Below, piece by piece: positions 47,201-58,363 of a stretch of 64,000 bases of DNA (position 1 is the first letter of the stretch; each line of letters starts with the position of its first letter). The notes under the pieces are model-generated. The model saw nothing but the letters and a program-made list of their open reading frames with translations. It was not told the DNA's origin and searched no databases. Both the position numbers and the translations under genes were made by a program. The DNA is from Halichondria panicea. Lineage: Eukaryota > Porifera > Demospongiae > Suberitida > Halichondriidae. Where the stretch lies: the NCBI RefSeq assembly GCF_963675165.1, contig NC_087377.1, forward strand, positions 14,566,198-14,630,197, written 5' to 3'.

Positions 47201-50200
47201 TATATAATTATGTGTATGTTTTATCAGCTGTGTAAGGGAGGGAGGTAATCTAGACTATTTATAGGGAAGCTGAAGATTTGCCCTTGCCTCCCCCCCACTG
47301 GATACCCTTGGCAAACCATGGAAATTGATCTTACGTGTATTTGCTTGGGGGGTGTTAATGATTACGTATATCGTATAATTATAGAGCATGATGCACATAT
47401 ATACTTACTGGGAAAGGACCATCGTCGTGCTTGTAAGATACTGGTGACGACTCATCATCGTCATCGTCACAATGGATGCAGTCTGGTACTGTACTCTGAC
47501 TGTCCTCGTCACTGTTGATAGAGGTGGGGCGCAGCGGACTACCTGCGCTGTCTTTGGGTGGCAGCTCAGCATCTAAAAGTTGTCGTTGTCGCAATAGCGG
47601 AGTGCTTTGATTGGACGGGGATGCTAGAGGAGATGCTGGAGACTGGCTTACGGTGGAAGTTTCCAAAGTGGCCGCTATGTGTGCGTTCGTATAAACAGAG
47701 GGATGGCTCACATAAATAAAACAAAAATGTATTGATGGAAAGAGAGTAAAATTAATGGTATAGAAATTTAATGCAAAATCTGATAAGCTGGACTGAAAAC
47801 AATACGCATAAACTATAGTGGGAATAATAGTGTGGTCACGGTAAATACCAAATACCGTATATAGCGGGTAATTTTCGTGGGGTAAAATTCGTTCTTTTCG
47901 TGGGCAAGCTGACCTCCACGAAATGTTAACATAGGCGTGGCTTACCAGAACGTATGAATGCAGTGCAGGCAACGAGACTAAATGAAAATTTTACTCACGA
48001 AAACCACCGTTTTCCAGATAAACGCATTTTTTATCCCACGAAAATTACCTGCTATACGTTACACAGTCATGTGTGTTGAGGTTGAGGTTGTCTCAAACAA
48101 AAGGTCACCTTTTTTAGCCAATCTCTTCCAGTGGACACCAGCCAACACAGCCAGTAAGGTAGGTCTCACTCCAATCACCGTATCAGGTTCGCCCTGAGTG
48201 GGTGATCTGGGTGCGGCTAGTGTACTATCATAATCGTCGAAGGGTGTGATGACCTCCTCGACCAACGTGCTTGCCTGTCTCTTCAGAGCATTGTACACAG
48301 GGTGGAGGTCAAACCTGCAGAGCCATGAGAATCAATAAATTTTTTTCAGCATAACTAAATACTGTGTGGGTCTATAAATCAACAAGTACAGGATTGATTC
48401 TGTAGCTAGGATCTAGATCAATGTTATTTGTGCCTCTAAGTTTCAGAACATCCCCTTCCTCACCTCCACCAGTCAAAGACGGTGATCCAAGCAAAACTGA
48501 CCACGTAGAATGTCAACAGTAGAGCCAAAGCCAATACTATGGCAATCTTGTACTCTTCACCTATGTCATGTATATAGAGAAACAAATGTAAACTCAACAC
48601 AGACATTTCTGTTGGATTAAGATGACATATTTTCGCGGCTATAATTTCTGCTATTCTGCGAATAAAAATTAATCACAAATATTATTTTGTACTCGCATAA
48701 AATTTCAATTAATGAATGCATTAAAACCACGAGCTTGCGAGTAATTACAAACGTTATTAACCGTATAGCGCGAAATTTAAATTTTCCATTAAGCAGCCTT
48801 TCCGCGAACATTGTGCAACGAAATGCTTTAGAGGCCATTTCACGAAATATATAAGTGCCTCGAAAATTTCGCGCTATACGGTATTCTGCAGCAGCAGAAA
48901 AATCTATAAGCGATTGCTTTAATTATCATCGATATTCAGTGATGCCTAATTACCTGTGAACATATTTCTTAAACGTAGATAGCGTAAAAAAATACAGAAC
49001 CTGTGAGTTAAGTATACCGGTATAGGCTTATTACTCATGCAAGCATGCGGTACAGCACAAGGGCATGACGTTATAACCTACTCATTGCTGACTGTGTAAT
49101 TTCAAGGATCATTGTACCTTTAGAATGAACTAATCAGATTGCAGATTCTACTCTACTGCATTGGAATTCGCCATGGTCTAAGCAATGCAAGTTAATGAGG
49201 TGGTGGGTGCTTTAAGTTGGAGTCAGGCTAGCCGCTACATCCTGGGTAATACAGGTATTATTATAACCACATCCTCGGTGATATTGATACATTACCCAGG
49301 CATGCATATTTACAACAATACAATCCTTTGATGTCTGACCACAAAGATTATAAGGATTCCTACATCTTGAATTGCATGGATAAATTGCATGGATAAATAA
49401 TTACTGTTTACGGAGCTTTGTGACCTTTATAACGTATCTATTGAACCCCCACATAATTAAAATATTTGTGGCTTTATTGAATTTAATGTCCCCTAAACAG
49501 TATTATTATTACCAGACAAAACCGTCTCCACGGTAACAGTCACATGCTTAATCCTCGAGGGCCCGGTGTAGAGAACAGGATCATAGTTGTGTGTCGTCTG
49601 ATTGAGTAAGTTCAACTTGTTGTATCCATAGTAGTTGCCATAGTCACAGTCGCCTTGTCGACCATTGTTAGGAAACACGGAGAGCACAACATAAAAAAAG
49701 TTGTAAGGAGAGCCATGATAATGTTTCTGTGGGTATGGGAGTTGGACATGTGATCTTCTTTAAAGGCAAAACTTAAAAGGCAAAACTTTAATTATAGTGT
49801 ACATGCAAATTATTAATCGTAATGCCTCACAAGTGTGCATGTACAACGCAGCCCTGATTTATCACTGTAAATATTTTGCACAGTTGTATAAAACTACGAA
49901 ACTTTTAAAAAAACTCACAAAGTGAGCTAGCTGAATACCTACCTCCACGTTGAACACAGCTAGTGACCTCATCGTTTGGAACTTGCCCCTGTCCTGAGGA
50001 TTGTCCATCAACTCAACCACAGGACACTAAAACAGGGAGGTATACGGCATATCAATTACCGTATTAGTTTTGCGAGCATCAGACGTATGTAAACTCTTTG
50101 AGCGTTGATCACTTCGCAAAAATAAAAACACAATACCGTATAGCGGGTAATTTTCAGGGGACAAAATATTCGTGGTTCAGCAATATTGAGACATTTCGTG

Positions 50201-52380
50201 GGTAATATTTTCGTGGTTGGAGCTTGCACTGCAGGTAAAGGTAAGCAAGGTTGCTTCATTCGTGGGTAAAATATTCGTGGTCAGACCTTCAACCAGGAAA
50301 ACCACGAATGTTTTGTCCCACGAAAATTACCATCTATACGGTAGTAAAACTGCAAAAGTACATTTTCTGTCTCATTTGCAACCAGCAAAATATTCTAGTA
50401 ATACGGTACCAAATTGAATTGAATGCGGCCACATTGGCCGGTAGAATAAACCACAACTAGACGAACCTTTCAGCCTACATTGTACATGTAGCTTACAATA
50501 TAAAAGAGGTGGACTGAATTGAGAGATTGAAAATAGCCAACCCTTCGAAATTCTGGGCACACCACTGTACGTGTATGTACGGTAAACAATGCATTCGCAA
50601 TACACTGAATTGATTTTTCGTATGGTGTAAATTCTTGGTGGCATCAGATTGTAAATTACTTTCTATGACATTTTTGTTGAGGCTAAAAGTTGCAACAAAA
50701 ACTCCTCCTCCTTTACTGTACTTTAGGCGTAATAATGTGAGGGGTATGGTCAGTGTTACAAATTATGTGTGCTTGAAAGGCAGCATGCTTGGTGGTATAC
50801 ACTCGTAGACTAGTGGATATGCACTCACATAGACATTCTGAATTGAAGCAATGGCACAAATGTCCCGGGTGTCATCGTCAGAGGTGATCTTGACTCTCAC
50901 ATCGTTCAGATCAGGGGGGTATTCAAATAACAGGTACTGGATGGGGGAGTGGTAAATATAACTATTATTATGTACATTGTTAGTCATTGGAACTTCATTC
51001 TGTGAATAGCACAATGCCTACATGCAGTGTAGCTATTACAGAGGTTAATTGTCCTTTCTGGGAGGAATAACTAAAACAACTTATGGTTATTTACGTGCAT
51101 TGCCCACTGTAGAGTAGAGATCAAGAGGATCAACTATCATGCAGTAATTAATGTACTAAAAGTCTATTTGCACCCCAGAAGGTATGTGGTCAATTATGGC
51201 TTCATTTATGCTTTATGTGGTGGACAAGTATGCCTGAGACTTCTACATGGAAAATGCTAACTTTTAGCTGGTTGGAGCTTACCAGCTCTACAGCATATAG
51301 ATAGAAGCGCTTTTTAACAAGGAATCCATGAAACTTTGAATTGCAGTACAGTATGACAAAGTTATGACAATTTTATGAAGGTCAAACTCAACACAAATAG
51401 ACTTTAACGTCTACTAGAGATGACTGATGTTCGAACTTATACATGTAATGAAGGCGGTGACTTACAGAAGGGCTAGAAGGAGATGCATAAAGCTCATCTG
51501 GCTTGTGCAGTCTGTAGGAAGTGAGGTTGTACTAGTAATAATGGGAGAAGACATAAATAATGAGAATTAGAGGGTTTTGAATCACATGAAGTTGCTATAG
51601 AAGAAAGGCCACCTAATTATATCAAGGTGTACTCACTGTAAACGATAATGTTTAACAATGTCTATTCGGAGAGTGATGTTGACAGATCGACTACTGGAGG
51701 TGGATAGGTCAACAAGGATTCCAGACTCTTCTGAACTGCTCAGGAAAGGGCACAGTATACGGTAGACCCAGGGGTATGCAATCCTGAAGGGAAGGGGTGG
51801 ATATAATTATTATAGTTCATAGAATATAAACTGCCTAATTCTTACTGCACCCTTAAATAGTAACACGAACATTCACGATAATTATGGTTTTGGAATAAGG
51901 AAATCTAGCCACTAAGGTTTCAGCTCAAAATTAGGACACCTTGATGATCTATAGGTTCCAAAGGTGTCTGCATTTAAAGTATTTACTGTATTTTCAGTAA
52001 TCCCCCTACACACTCAGTCCTGCATTAGTACTCCCCTCCGCCCACTCACCCACTCTCCACAAAAGGCACGGACCAAGACGTGACTCCCTTGCACTGTCTG
52101 ACAGTCACTAGCACCGGATGATCCATGACAGCATCGTCGCTGGCTGCATACACACGGAGAGCCTGCAACAAGTGCAATACTACCATTTCACAATCAAAAC
52201 GTGAAAGCTCACCTGTTTCTGAGTGGTCTGGTAGCAGAGACTCTGTGGAGAGGAGATGTTGAGTTGGAAGTAATGGTTCTCCTCAAACTTCAGTGAGTGC
52301 TCACACAATATTCCCTCAACATGGCAATGGAGGAGACCAGTTAGTAGGAGAAAGAGGTACAAACTTTGAGAGCTAAACAT
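41286..52380 (-). CDS. SID-1 transmembrane family protein B (SIDT-B), 18 exons, 891 aa
   Basis: Exons: 52380-52213, 52162-52050, 51783-51637, 51511-51466, 50936-50829, 50026-49943, 49726-49513, 48560-48464, 48314-48109, 47674-47409, 47052-46918, 46174-46017, 45766-45669, 45609-45398, 44587-44414, 43960-43914, 43008-42801, 41480-41286; all phases close. Exon number and every intron phase match SIDT-A, and eight or more exons have identical length, so the two are tandem paralogues. Signal peptide MFSSQSLYLFLLLTGLLHCHVEG, then an extracellular domain, the first membrane segment in exon 8, a loop in exons 9-10, and the polytopic remainder. Conserved motifs are EDICYHNFLCSQP, TAYHMCPSRDSFKFD and AHDIWHFLSAF. 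The loop exon 10 is half the size of that in SIDT-A (266 vs 554 nt) and unrelated in sequence except for acidic DDDDDESS-type runs. The start at 52380 matches SIDT-A. Confidence 0.96.
41708..42233. mobile_element. Foldback element of about 525 bp in SIDT-B intron 17
   Basis: Arms of roughly 200 bp: GGGGGGAATGGACATAAATA, GTTTCACTAATCCTGCC, AACGTCAGTATAGTGTTTAT and TTTTGGAATACTCTGTTAAG reappear inverted at 42210 back to 42045. The spacer (about 41905-42040) is AT-rich. No coding frame. Confidence 0.9.
43440..43752. repeat. Second copy of the GAGGCCGTGCCGCG repeat
   Basis: In SIDT-B intron 16, same orientation as 33473-33755. Ends CACTTCAGTGCTCTAGTT. Confidence 0.7.
44013..44139. mobile_element. 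Foldback element, CCGTATA…GGGTAATTTTCG family
   Basis: Starts TACCGTATAGGGGTAATTTT and ends GGCCGCTATATACGGTA. SIDT-B intron 15. Confidence 0.7.
44664..44848. mobile_element. Foldback element, CCGTATAGCGGGTAATTTTCG family
   Basis: Starts TACCGTATAGCGAGTAATTT and ends AAATTACCCGCTATACGGTA. SIDT-B intron 14. Confidence 0.85.
44937..45154. mobile_element. MITE, AGTAATACGGTA family
   Basis: Starts TACCGTATTACTAGAATATT and ends CATTCTAGTAATATGGTA. It abuts the next foldback element, sharing its last five bases. Confidence 0.85.
45150..45352. mobile_element. Foldback element, CCGTATAGCGGGTAATTTTCG family
   Basis: Starts GGTAGCGGGTAATTTTCGTG and ends AAATTACCCGCTATACGGTA. Directly adjoins the preceding element of another family, consistent with insertion into its terminus. 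Confidence 0.85.
46290..46448. mobile_element. Foldback element, CCGTATA…TAATTTTCG family, diverged
   Basis: Starts TACCGTATATTGCTGGTAAT and ends AAATTACCCGCTATACGGTA. SIDT-B intron 11. Confidence 0.7.
46583..46748. mobile_element. MITE with CAGGGCTGC ends, second copy
   Basis: Starts CAGGGCTGCGTCTAGATC and ends CTCAATGCAGCCCTG with G/C runs inside, as in the element at 8085. The flanks ACACG and ACACA are an imperfect 5-bp duplication. SIDT-B intron 11. Confidence 0.75.
47853..48061. mobile_element. Foldback element, CCGTATAGCGGGTAATTTTCG family
   Basis: Starts TACCGTATATAGCGGGTAAT and ends AAATTACCTGCTATACGTTA. SIDT-B intron 9. Its interior shares TTCGTGGGCAAGCTGACC with the element at 45150. 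Confidence 0.85.
48759..48883. mobile_element. Foldback element, CCGTATAGCGCGAAATTT variant
   Basis: Starts ACCGTATAGCGCGAAATTTA and ends AATTTCGCGCTATACGGTA. SIDT-B intron 7. A fragment related to the ACCTTAAGGT MITE precedes it at about 48615-48750. Confidence 0.75.
50057..50408. mobile_element. Nested MITEs: AGTAATACGGTA-family host with a CCGTATAGCGGG element inside
   Basis: The outer ends are TACCGTATTAGTTTTGCGAG and AATATTCTAGTAATACGGTA. The inner element at 50134-50343 starts TACCGTATAGCGGGTAATTT and ends AAATTACCATCTATACGGTA. SIDT-B intron 5. Confidence 0.8.
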
Positions 52381-52539
52381 GTTTTGGTTGTTTTGATGTG
52401 TGACTTGTTTAATTAGTGCATGCACATGGCTTGATAAAGATCGTTAATGGGATATCTGAAATATTGACTATAGTAATTATTGGCCTGATTTCAAGCCGCG
52501 GATATCTTAGAAATCAGAGTACATGTACTGTGTGACTAT

Positions 52540-52760
52540 ACTAGTCTGGGGGCCAGACCTAATAGCTCGGGGGCAAAATCTAGAGAGCTAGGATTAGGTC
52601 TGGAGACTCTTGCAGCATTTCCGTGTGCTCTAGCGGAATGTGGCCAGAGTCAATGAAATGCATATCCTATATCATGTGATTTTTAACCCAATAAAATGCG
52701 AGTATTGCCTATGTGGAATTTGGATTACAGCCAATGAAATGAGAGCATTGCTACATCTAC
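52540..52760. repeat. Left half of an inverted repeat pair (partner 54280-54560)
   Basis: Contains GACTCTTGCAGCATTTCCGT and CCAATGAAATGAGAGCATTG-type words. TGTGGCCAGAGTCAATGAAA and ATGTGATTTTTAACCCAAT recur inverted at 54480-54540. Confidence 0.75.
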
Positions 52761-53259
52761 TCCTTCTTCATAACCTCCAATATCATAAGCTCCGTTTACA
52801 CGAGGCCTTTAATCCGGGTTGGAATCTGGATTAAATCTAACCGCGTTCGTATGGCGCGCCGTGTGCTTCAAAAACAACGTCTGCATGTACATAGGTGTGT
52901 CCTAGTTTGAATATACCGAGATAACATGCACGTGCAATGATCGCCTTATGTAGAGATCATGTCTCAAAAAAGTTGTGTGTGATTTTTTTCCAAAGGTAAT
53001 CATAAACCAAACATAAAAATGAACAAAAACACAAGTGAGCATGTCTTTCATCTCTAACTCTCTCCAGATCATGCAAAAAGTTGCTCCAATAAGCTCTTGC
53101 GGGATTACATATTGCATGGATGGATGGATGGGTGGACCAAGTGTACCAATAGCTGTATTTATTTCTTAGAAGTTCTTAGTTGTAAATCAGCAGTAACATA
53201 CTCGTATATATACTTCTACGTGTGACTCAAAATAGCTCTGGTATGTGCCCGCTTAGTCT

Positions 53260-53480
53260 AGATCAATTGTTCTATCATCACTATAGCTTCCGTATTCATG
53301 CATGCCATCATCACTATAACAGCTTCCATGCATGCATGCATGCCATTAATTTTACTATAGCTTTCATACCGTCTCAATATAGCTTTCATGCCATCATCAC
53401 TAGCTTCCATGCCATCATCACTATAGCTTCTATGCATGCATGCATGCGTGCCATCTTACTATAGCTTCCATGTGTATAAT
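53260..53480. repeat. Imperfect tandem repeats of CATCATCACTATAGCTTC with ATGC runs
   Basis: Six to eight irregular copies, each separated by variable (ATGC)n. Confidence 0.7.
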
Positions 53481-54279
53481 ATGCATGACTGCATGGATAC
53501 ATGTATTACTGTATACTATAATGGAACATCAAAACTGACAATACTTATAGCTTGCTCAAAATACACGGTCAATGATCATAATTATGTCCCATGCACAAAT
53601 TGTCCCCTAAAGTGCATGACTGCATATGCCGGGTATACTGCCATGGGAATTGAACATCACTACATACGTAGAAAACCATCAAATATATAGCAATCAGGAA
53701 ATAAGTTTAAATATTAATTTCGCGAAAAATGTACACATAGCTGTAACGGATTGGAGTTGCACTCTCGCCTGATTTTTGTTTCTACGCATTTTGTTGGTTT
53801 TTCCCTCGGCCAATGATCCTATATAGCACATTATATTTTGGCCAGATATACACGTATATATATATACAAATAAAGTTTGATAATAAGTAATTAAAGTGTT
53901 CAACCATGCATAGATAATACCTATATTCAACCTATATCACTTATATACATCCAATATAAATGCCTGATAACATTTGAATAGCAGGTCAAACTCACTGTAG
54001 TACTGTAGTATTGGTTTTTGTTCTGCACTGTAAAGTGGGTTAAGGTTATAGCATTAGAGTAGCGGCAGCCCTATATACTTGTCACTATATATATATACAT
54101 GTACAAGCGGAGTCATGCTCACGAAGTGTTTTATGTTAGTCATCAATAATTAATTATTATAGTGGCTCAAACATTTTAGCACACTGTGAAATTCCTAGAC
54201 CATGCAGTATCCTATACTCTTTCCCCTAACCCATGCATGCATGCATGCTTGAATTTCTGTATATCATTAGTCTGGATCC

Positions 54280-54560
54280 AGACCTCTTCTCAGGGGGGAG
54301 GGAAGATTGGAGGAGACTTTTGCAGCATCTCCGTGTGCTTTTGGAGTATATAGATGTACCGTAATCATTCTAATTATAGAACCAGTAAAAAATAATTATT
54401 TTTTTATAATTGGAACGTTTACGGTATAGCAATACTCCTCATTGGGCAATCCAAATTCCACAGAGTCAAATACTCTCATTTCATTGGATTAAAAATCACA
54501 TGACATAGGATGTGCATTTCATTGGCTCTGGCCACATTCCGACAGACCTAATTAATTCGG
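54280..54560. repeat. Right half of the inverted repeat pair (partner 52540-52760)
   Basis: Carries GACTTTTGCAGCATCTCCGT in direct orientation and CATTGGCTCTGGCCACATTC inverted, so this copy is itself a foldback related to the left copy. Confidence 0.65.
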
Positions 54561-54596
54561 GGAAGTATCCATAATTTATAGCGCATGGGCAAACAG

Positions 54597-54604
54597 TATA
54601 AAAG
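54597..54604 (+). promoter_or_regulatory. TATA box (TATAAAAG)
   Basis: Perfect TATAAAAG 90 bp upstream of the ATG at 54694, leaving room for a short 5' UTR. One of few clear TATA boxes in the window. Confidence 0.65.
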
Positions 54605-54693
54605 CACGATCTTTGACACTCACCGAAAAAGAACAACTTTGACTTTGACTCTCAACGAAAAAAGAACAAGAAAAGCCCACGGATCGGAGTGAA

Positions 54694-56439
54694 ATGAAGT
54701 TGCTGCTCCTTGTGGTTTACAGTATGATTACCACATTACTAGCTGGTCTGAATTCTGACAAAGAGGCTAAACTGGAAACAGTGCTCAAGTGAGTTATGCC
54801 CTGAAAATAATTATACATGTGTTTCATATTTCATATCAGCATGTAGTTTAGCATACATCCATCTGCATGATACAATAATTACCTCTTTGCTTTGTTTCAT
54901 CAGTGACATTGAAGAGGTATTGCAAGACCTGAGAGCTGGTGATGATGAGCCTCATCCTGAACCCCTCGGAGACGTTCAAAAACTGGATGGAGCAGTGATC
55001 GAGGGAGATATTTTACCAAAGCCATCCCACAAACAAGACTCACAAAAGTAAATTGCTGCATGCCAGATTCCGAAATTGATTGCTACTATAGGCCTTGGAA
55101 GATTTTGCCAGCATAATTTTAGGAGCCATAGTAGCATGTTATATAATGGAAAAAAATGAAGCTAGGTGCATGGGTGAAAAAGAAAAGAAATTATTATTAT
55201 AACTAGATAATAAAACACTTCCCATAACCATAATTATAGAGCGAAATTTTGATAAATATTACTTTGTGAAATGGCCTCTAAAAGCATTTCGTTCGTGGGT
55301 TGACTCCTTATACCGAAATCCACGCCTTTAATCTTTGCACGTTATAGCAGATAATTCTAATATAATTTTTGTGGGCTTAATTTTCATGTAAGGATTGATA
55401 TATAACCCACGAAAACAGCGAATTAAGCCTCTCGAAAATTTTGCGCTATATACCAATTGAGCAAAATCCACCAAGACATAATCGTTACATGCATCATGTG
55501 TGTAATTATTATATATCTGCGCTCTACAGGAATCCTGCCATGGAGGAGATGTTGCTTCACACTGAGAACATTGACGAGGCTACTGATGAAGTAGAAGCTG
55601 CTGGGGGCCACGTTCTACTCCAACTTGGTCACAACCTCTTGGTAGCAAAAGTCCCCTCTCAAGTAGCAAAGCAGAATAGCTTTAGTCAAGTTTCATCCCA
55701 TATTCCGAGCACAGCATCAGCGCAAAGCTTGAACCATGTTATTGCCTACTGGATGTCACGAGAAAAAAAACTGAAACCAAAGCCAATAATTCAATGGTGG
55801 ACAGAAAAAACAGCTCCAGTAACTCTTAAACGAAATGATTCAGAAATCCAGGGTGCACTCTACCGCCTAACTATGACTGGGAAGATTGCCGCTATGCTTC
55901 TTATTGCTTCCGGTCCTGGTAACTTAGCAATAAGCCAGGATGAGAAACTGAAGATTATAAGTGAATGTAAAGACGGAGTTCAATTCTGGGCAGAGAAAGC
56001 TCATGATAATGGAGTTCCTTTGTCGTTTGAAGTGTATTATGGAAAGGCAACAATCAGTGCTTCCAACCCAACCTCTTGCTCTAGCTATGAATCTTGCCAC
56101 AACGTATTTGTTGATCCTACACTCCAAGCTCTTAATTACCCACCTGGTCAAGCTGGAATGGATCAATTAGCACAATATATTTAAAGCCTACATGGGGCTG
56201 ATGGTGTTTACATTGCTTTCTTTTCTAAATACAGGCTATTTCATTTTGCGTATGCACGTGGTGGCGGACCTGTGTACATGCAGTACAGCAATGGTATATG
56301 GGGTACCGACCAGATTGACCGGGTTTTCGCTCATGAAACTGGACATGTTTTTTACGCTCCTGACGAATACATAAACTGTAGTTGCAACCAACAGTATGGC
56401 AAGGGAAGCTGCACTGCTAAAAATACCAACTGCAAGTAG
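54694..56439 (+). pseudogene. Secreted metallopeptidase-like gene interrupted by an in-frame TAA
   Basis: Exons 54694-54788, 54904-55047 and 55530-56439, with matching phases. It encodes a signal peptide (MKLLLLVVYSMITTLLAGLN), an acidic pro-region and a mature domain. The frame meets TAA at 56182-56184, within QLAQYI*SLHGADGVYIAF. It then continues open in the same frame for 84 codons to TAG at 56437. That tail holds RGGGPVYMQYSN, DQIDRVFAHETGHVFYAPDE (an HExxH motif with a later Asp/Glu) and cysteines. The HETGH suggests a zinc metallopeptidase; without the tail, the truncated product has no active site. One A-to-T change in a lysine codon would explain the stop. The end at CTAKNTNCK also looks premature, and a donor (GCAA|GTAGGA) could lead to a further exon that I did not find. 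It could be a pseudogene, a null allele or a sequence error. Confidence 0.75.
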
Positions 56440-58363
56440 GAAATGATTATGAGCTTTGCGAGAGCACCAAGAAGCACGTGGGTTGGTGCTAAGAGACTAA
56501 GAGTATATTTACTGCTTTATACGGACTTCACTTATAGTGTATACTGTGCATGTTATTTGTAGCAATATTATGTATAGTACTATATACAAAAATGGCCGAA
56601 TATATTTAACAACTTGACTATCATGTCTTCGATACCATTAATTTTTGTGAAAAAAAATTATATACGAGGAGACTCACTATGGCTAAATATTCTAGAAGGG
56701 CTATAGGCTCTATATATAGGTGCTACATGCATGCAGACGCCAGTATAAAAATTATAGCGCTCTGGTAGGCGTGTTAGCAGAAAAGTGATCGTCCGACAAA
56801 TGAGGTAAACGGCCGACATTCCAGATTATCGTCTGACCTCTTTTAGTATGTATAGCTGTATCTCTGCTGCAGCTGGGTATTATTCGGTATATAGCTGCAT
56901 GTAGATGGCCTTCATTGTGATGCACAAGAGTTGAAAAGTCTGCAGTTACCAGTGCTTGCATGCATGTGAGAGTCTGATTTTTAACCCGGAGACATGCAGC
57001 CAAATATAAATAAGTACGCTCACTCTTTGTTTGCTTCTTTCTCAGTATTTATACATTGATTCAGGAGTACATTAATTAAGAGGAGTATCCAACTGTAGCA
57101 GTTGTAGTGTAAACCAGGTTACGGTACGAGTATGTCATACCACGTCACTATCAGACCACATTTTAAGTGGGTGCGTAGGTGTAGTGGTAAAATGCGATAT
57201 CAGCATACACGCATGTGGTTTGTACCTCCAGTCCACATTTAATTTTATTCATGGCTAACAGTTTACACAACTACAAGTGTTACTGACGTACCGTATAGCG
57301 GGTAATTTTCGGGGGACAAAATATTCGTGGTTCAGTAATATTGAGACATTTTGTGGGTAATATTTTTGTGGTTGCTGCTTGCACTGCAGGTAAAGGTAAG
57401 CAAGGTCGCTTCATTCGTGGGTAAAATATTCGTGGTTAGACCTGCAACCACGAAAACCACGAATATTTTGCCCCACGAAAATTACCTGCTATACGCGGTA
57501 TTCAGTCCTAGATCTGTCACTATCTGACAGTGGGTGCATGTGTCTTGTTCTCAGGGTATTTTAACAAAGGTGTCACTGTAATAGTACTAATTTATTGCAT
57601 TTGGTTTCTTTGGTATAGGGATTAAACTGATTTGACAACAATACTTGTAAACTTTTTCTATAGTACCAAACGCAGCGAATTGGAAATATAATACAGTGCA
57701 CCTTCGTTAAAATACCTATGAACAAGATGCTCATGCAGGAGAGCACTCACCCCGTCCTGGAGCTAGGATCCATTAGTAGACCCAGACTGCTAACTATAGG
57801 TCACCAGCAGATCCACTGCTCATACCAACAATATACCACCAGACATGCACACTATAATTATGGGGAAAATGATCTATATTGACTGATATCACATGCACCG
57901 TTTGACCATTTAAACACTGAGTGAGAGAAACAAAATTTTGGTTGTAATAATTATAGCAGAGGTGCATGTTGTACACAGTGACCATTTATAGCGCTATAGT
58001 TCCACTTAGTAGACTAGCTTAGCTGCTTAGGGTTAGGGTTATCAGTGCATTATCCCATGGATACTGATGATTATCACGAGTCTGTGCCAGTAACTGCACG
58101 AGTGCCTGCATATCCATAGGATAATATCATATAGTATGTAGCATGCAGTAATTATTTATTGTGCCCATATACTTTTGAATGATACGTTATACAGTAATGA
58201 TGATTAATTATGTCTTGCATCCATGCATGTGTTCCAATCTTGATTTTAAATGAATTCTTGTATGCTGAAGTTTGCTTTATTAAGATGTCTCGAGTTCCTG
58301 AATGGATGAGTATATATATACTTAAGTGCCAACCAATTATTATAGGTTAGTATAGCAACTGAC
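56440..58363. other. Intergenic region
   Basis: No gene supported apart from a possible terminal exon of the neighbouring receptor gene (a frame ending GMSSGSAGDL at about 57794, phase not matching). Contains the foldback element at 57289-57500. Confidence 0.5.
57289..57500. mobile_element. Foldback element, CCGTATAGCGGGTAATTTTCG family
   Basis: Starts TACCGTATAGCGGGTAATTT and ends AAATTACCTGCTATACGCGGTA. Nearly the same interior as the inner element at 50134 (GACAAAATATTCGTGGTTCA), so the two are close relatives. Confidence 0.9.

Larger units (their letters stand above)
52381..54596. other. Intergenic region with an inverted repeat pair and ATGC-rich DNA
   Basis: No gene supported. It holds inverted repeat halves at 52540-52760 and 54280-54560, and a locally repetitive stretch at 53260-53480 of CATCATCACTATAGCTTCCATG words separated by runs of ATGC. 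Confidence 0.6.

Noticed and set aside
56192-56374. Frame starting MGLMVFTLLSFLNTGYF as a separate signal-peptide gene
   Set aside because: Out of frame with the HETGH-coding continuation, which shows clear protein character.
57794-57985. Frame ending GMSSGSAGDL as last exon of the receptor-like gene
   Set aside because: The acceptor at CACTCAG would put it in the wrong phase relative to exon 6.
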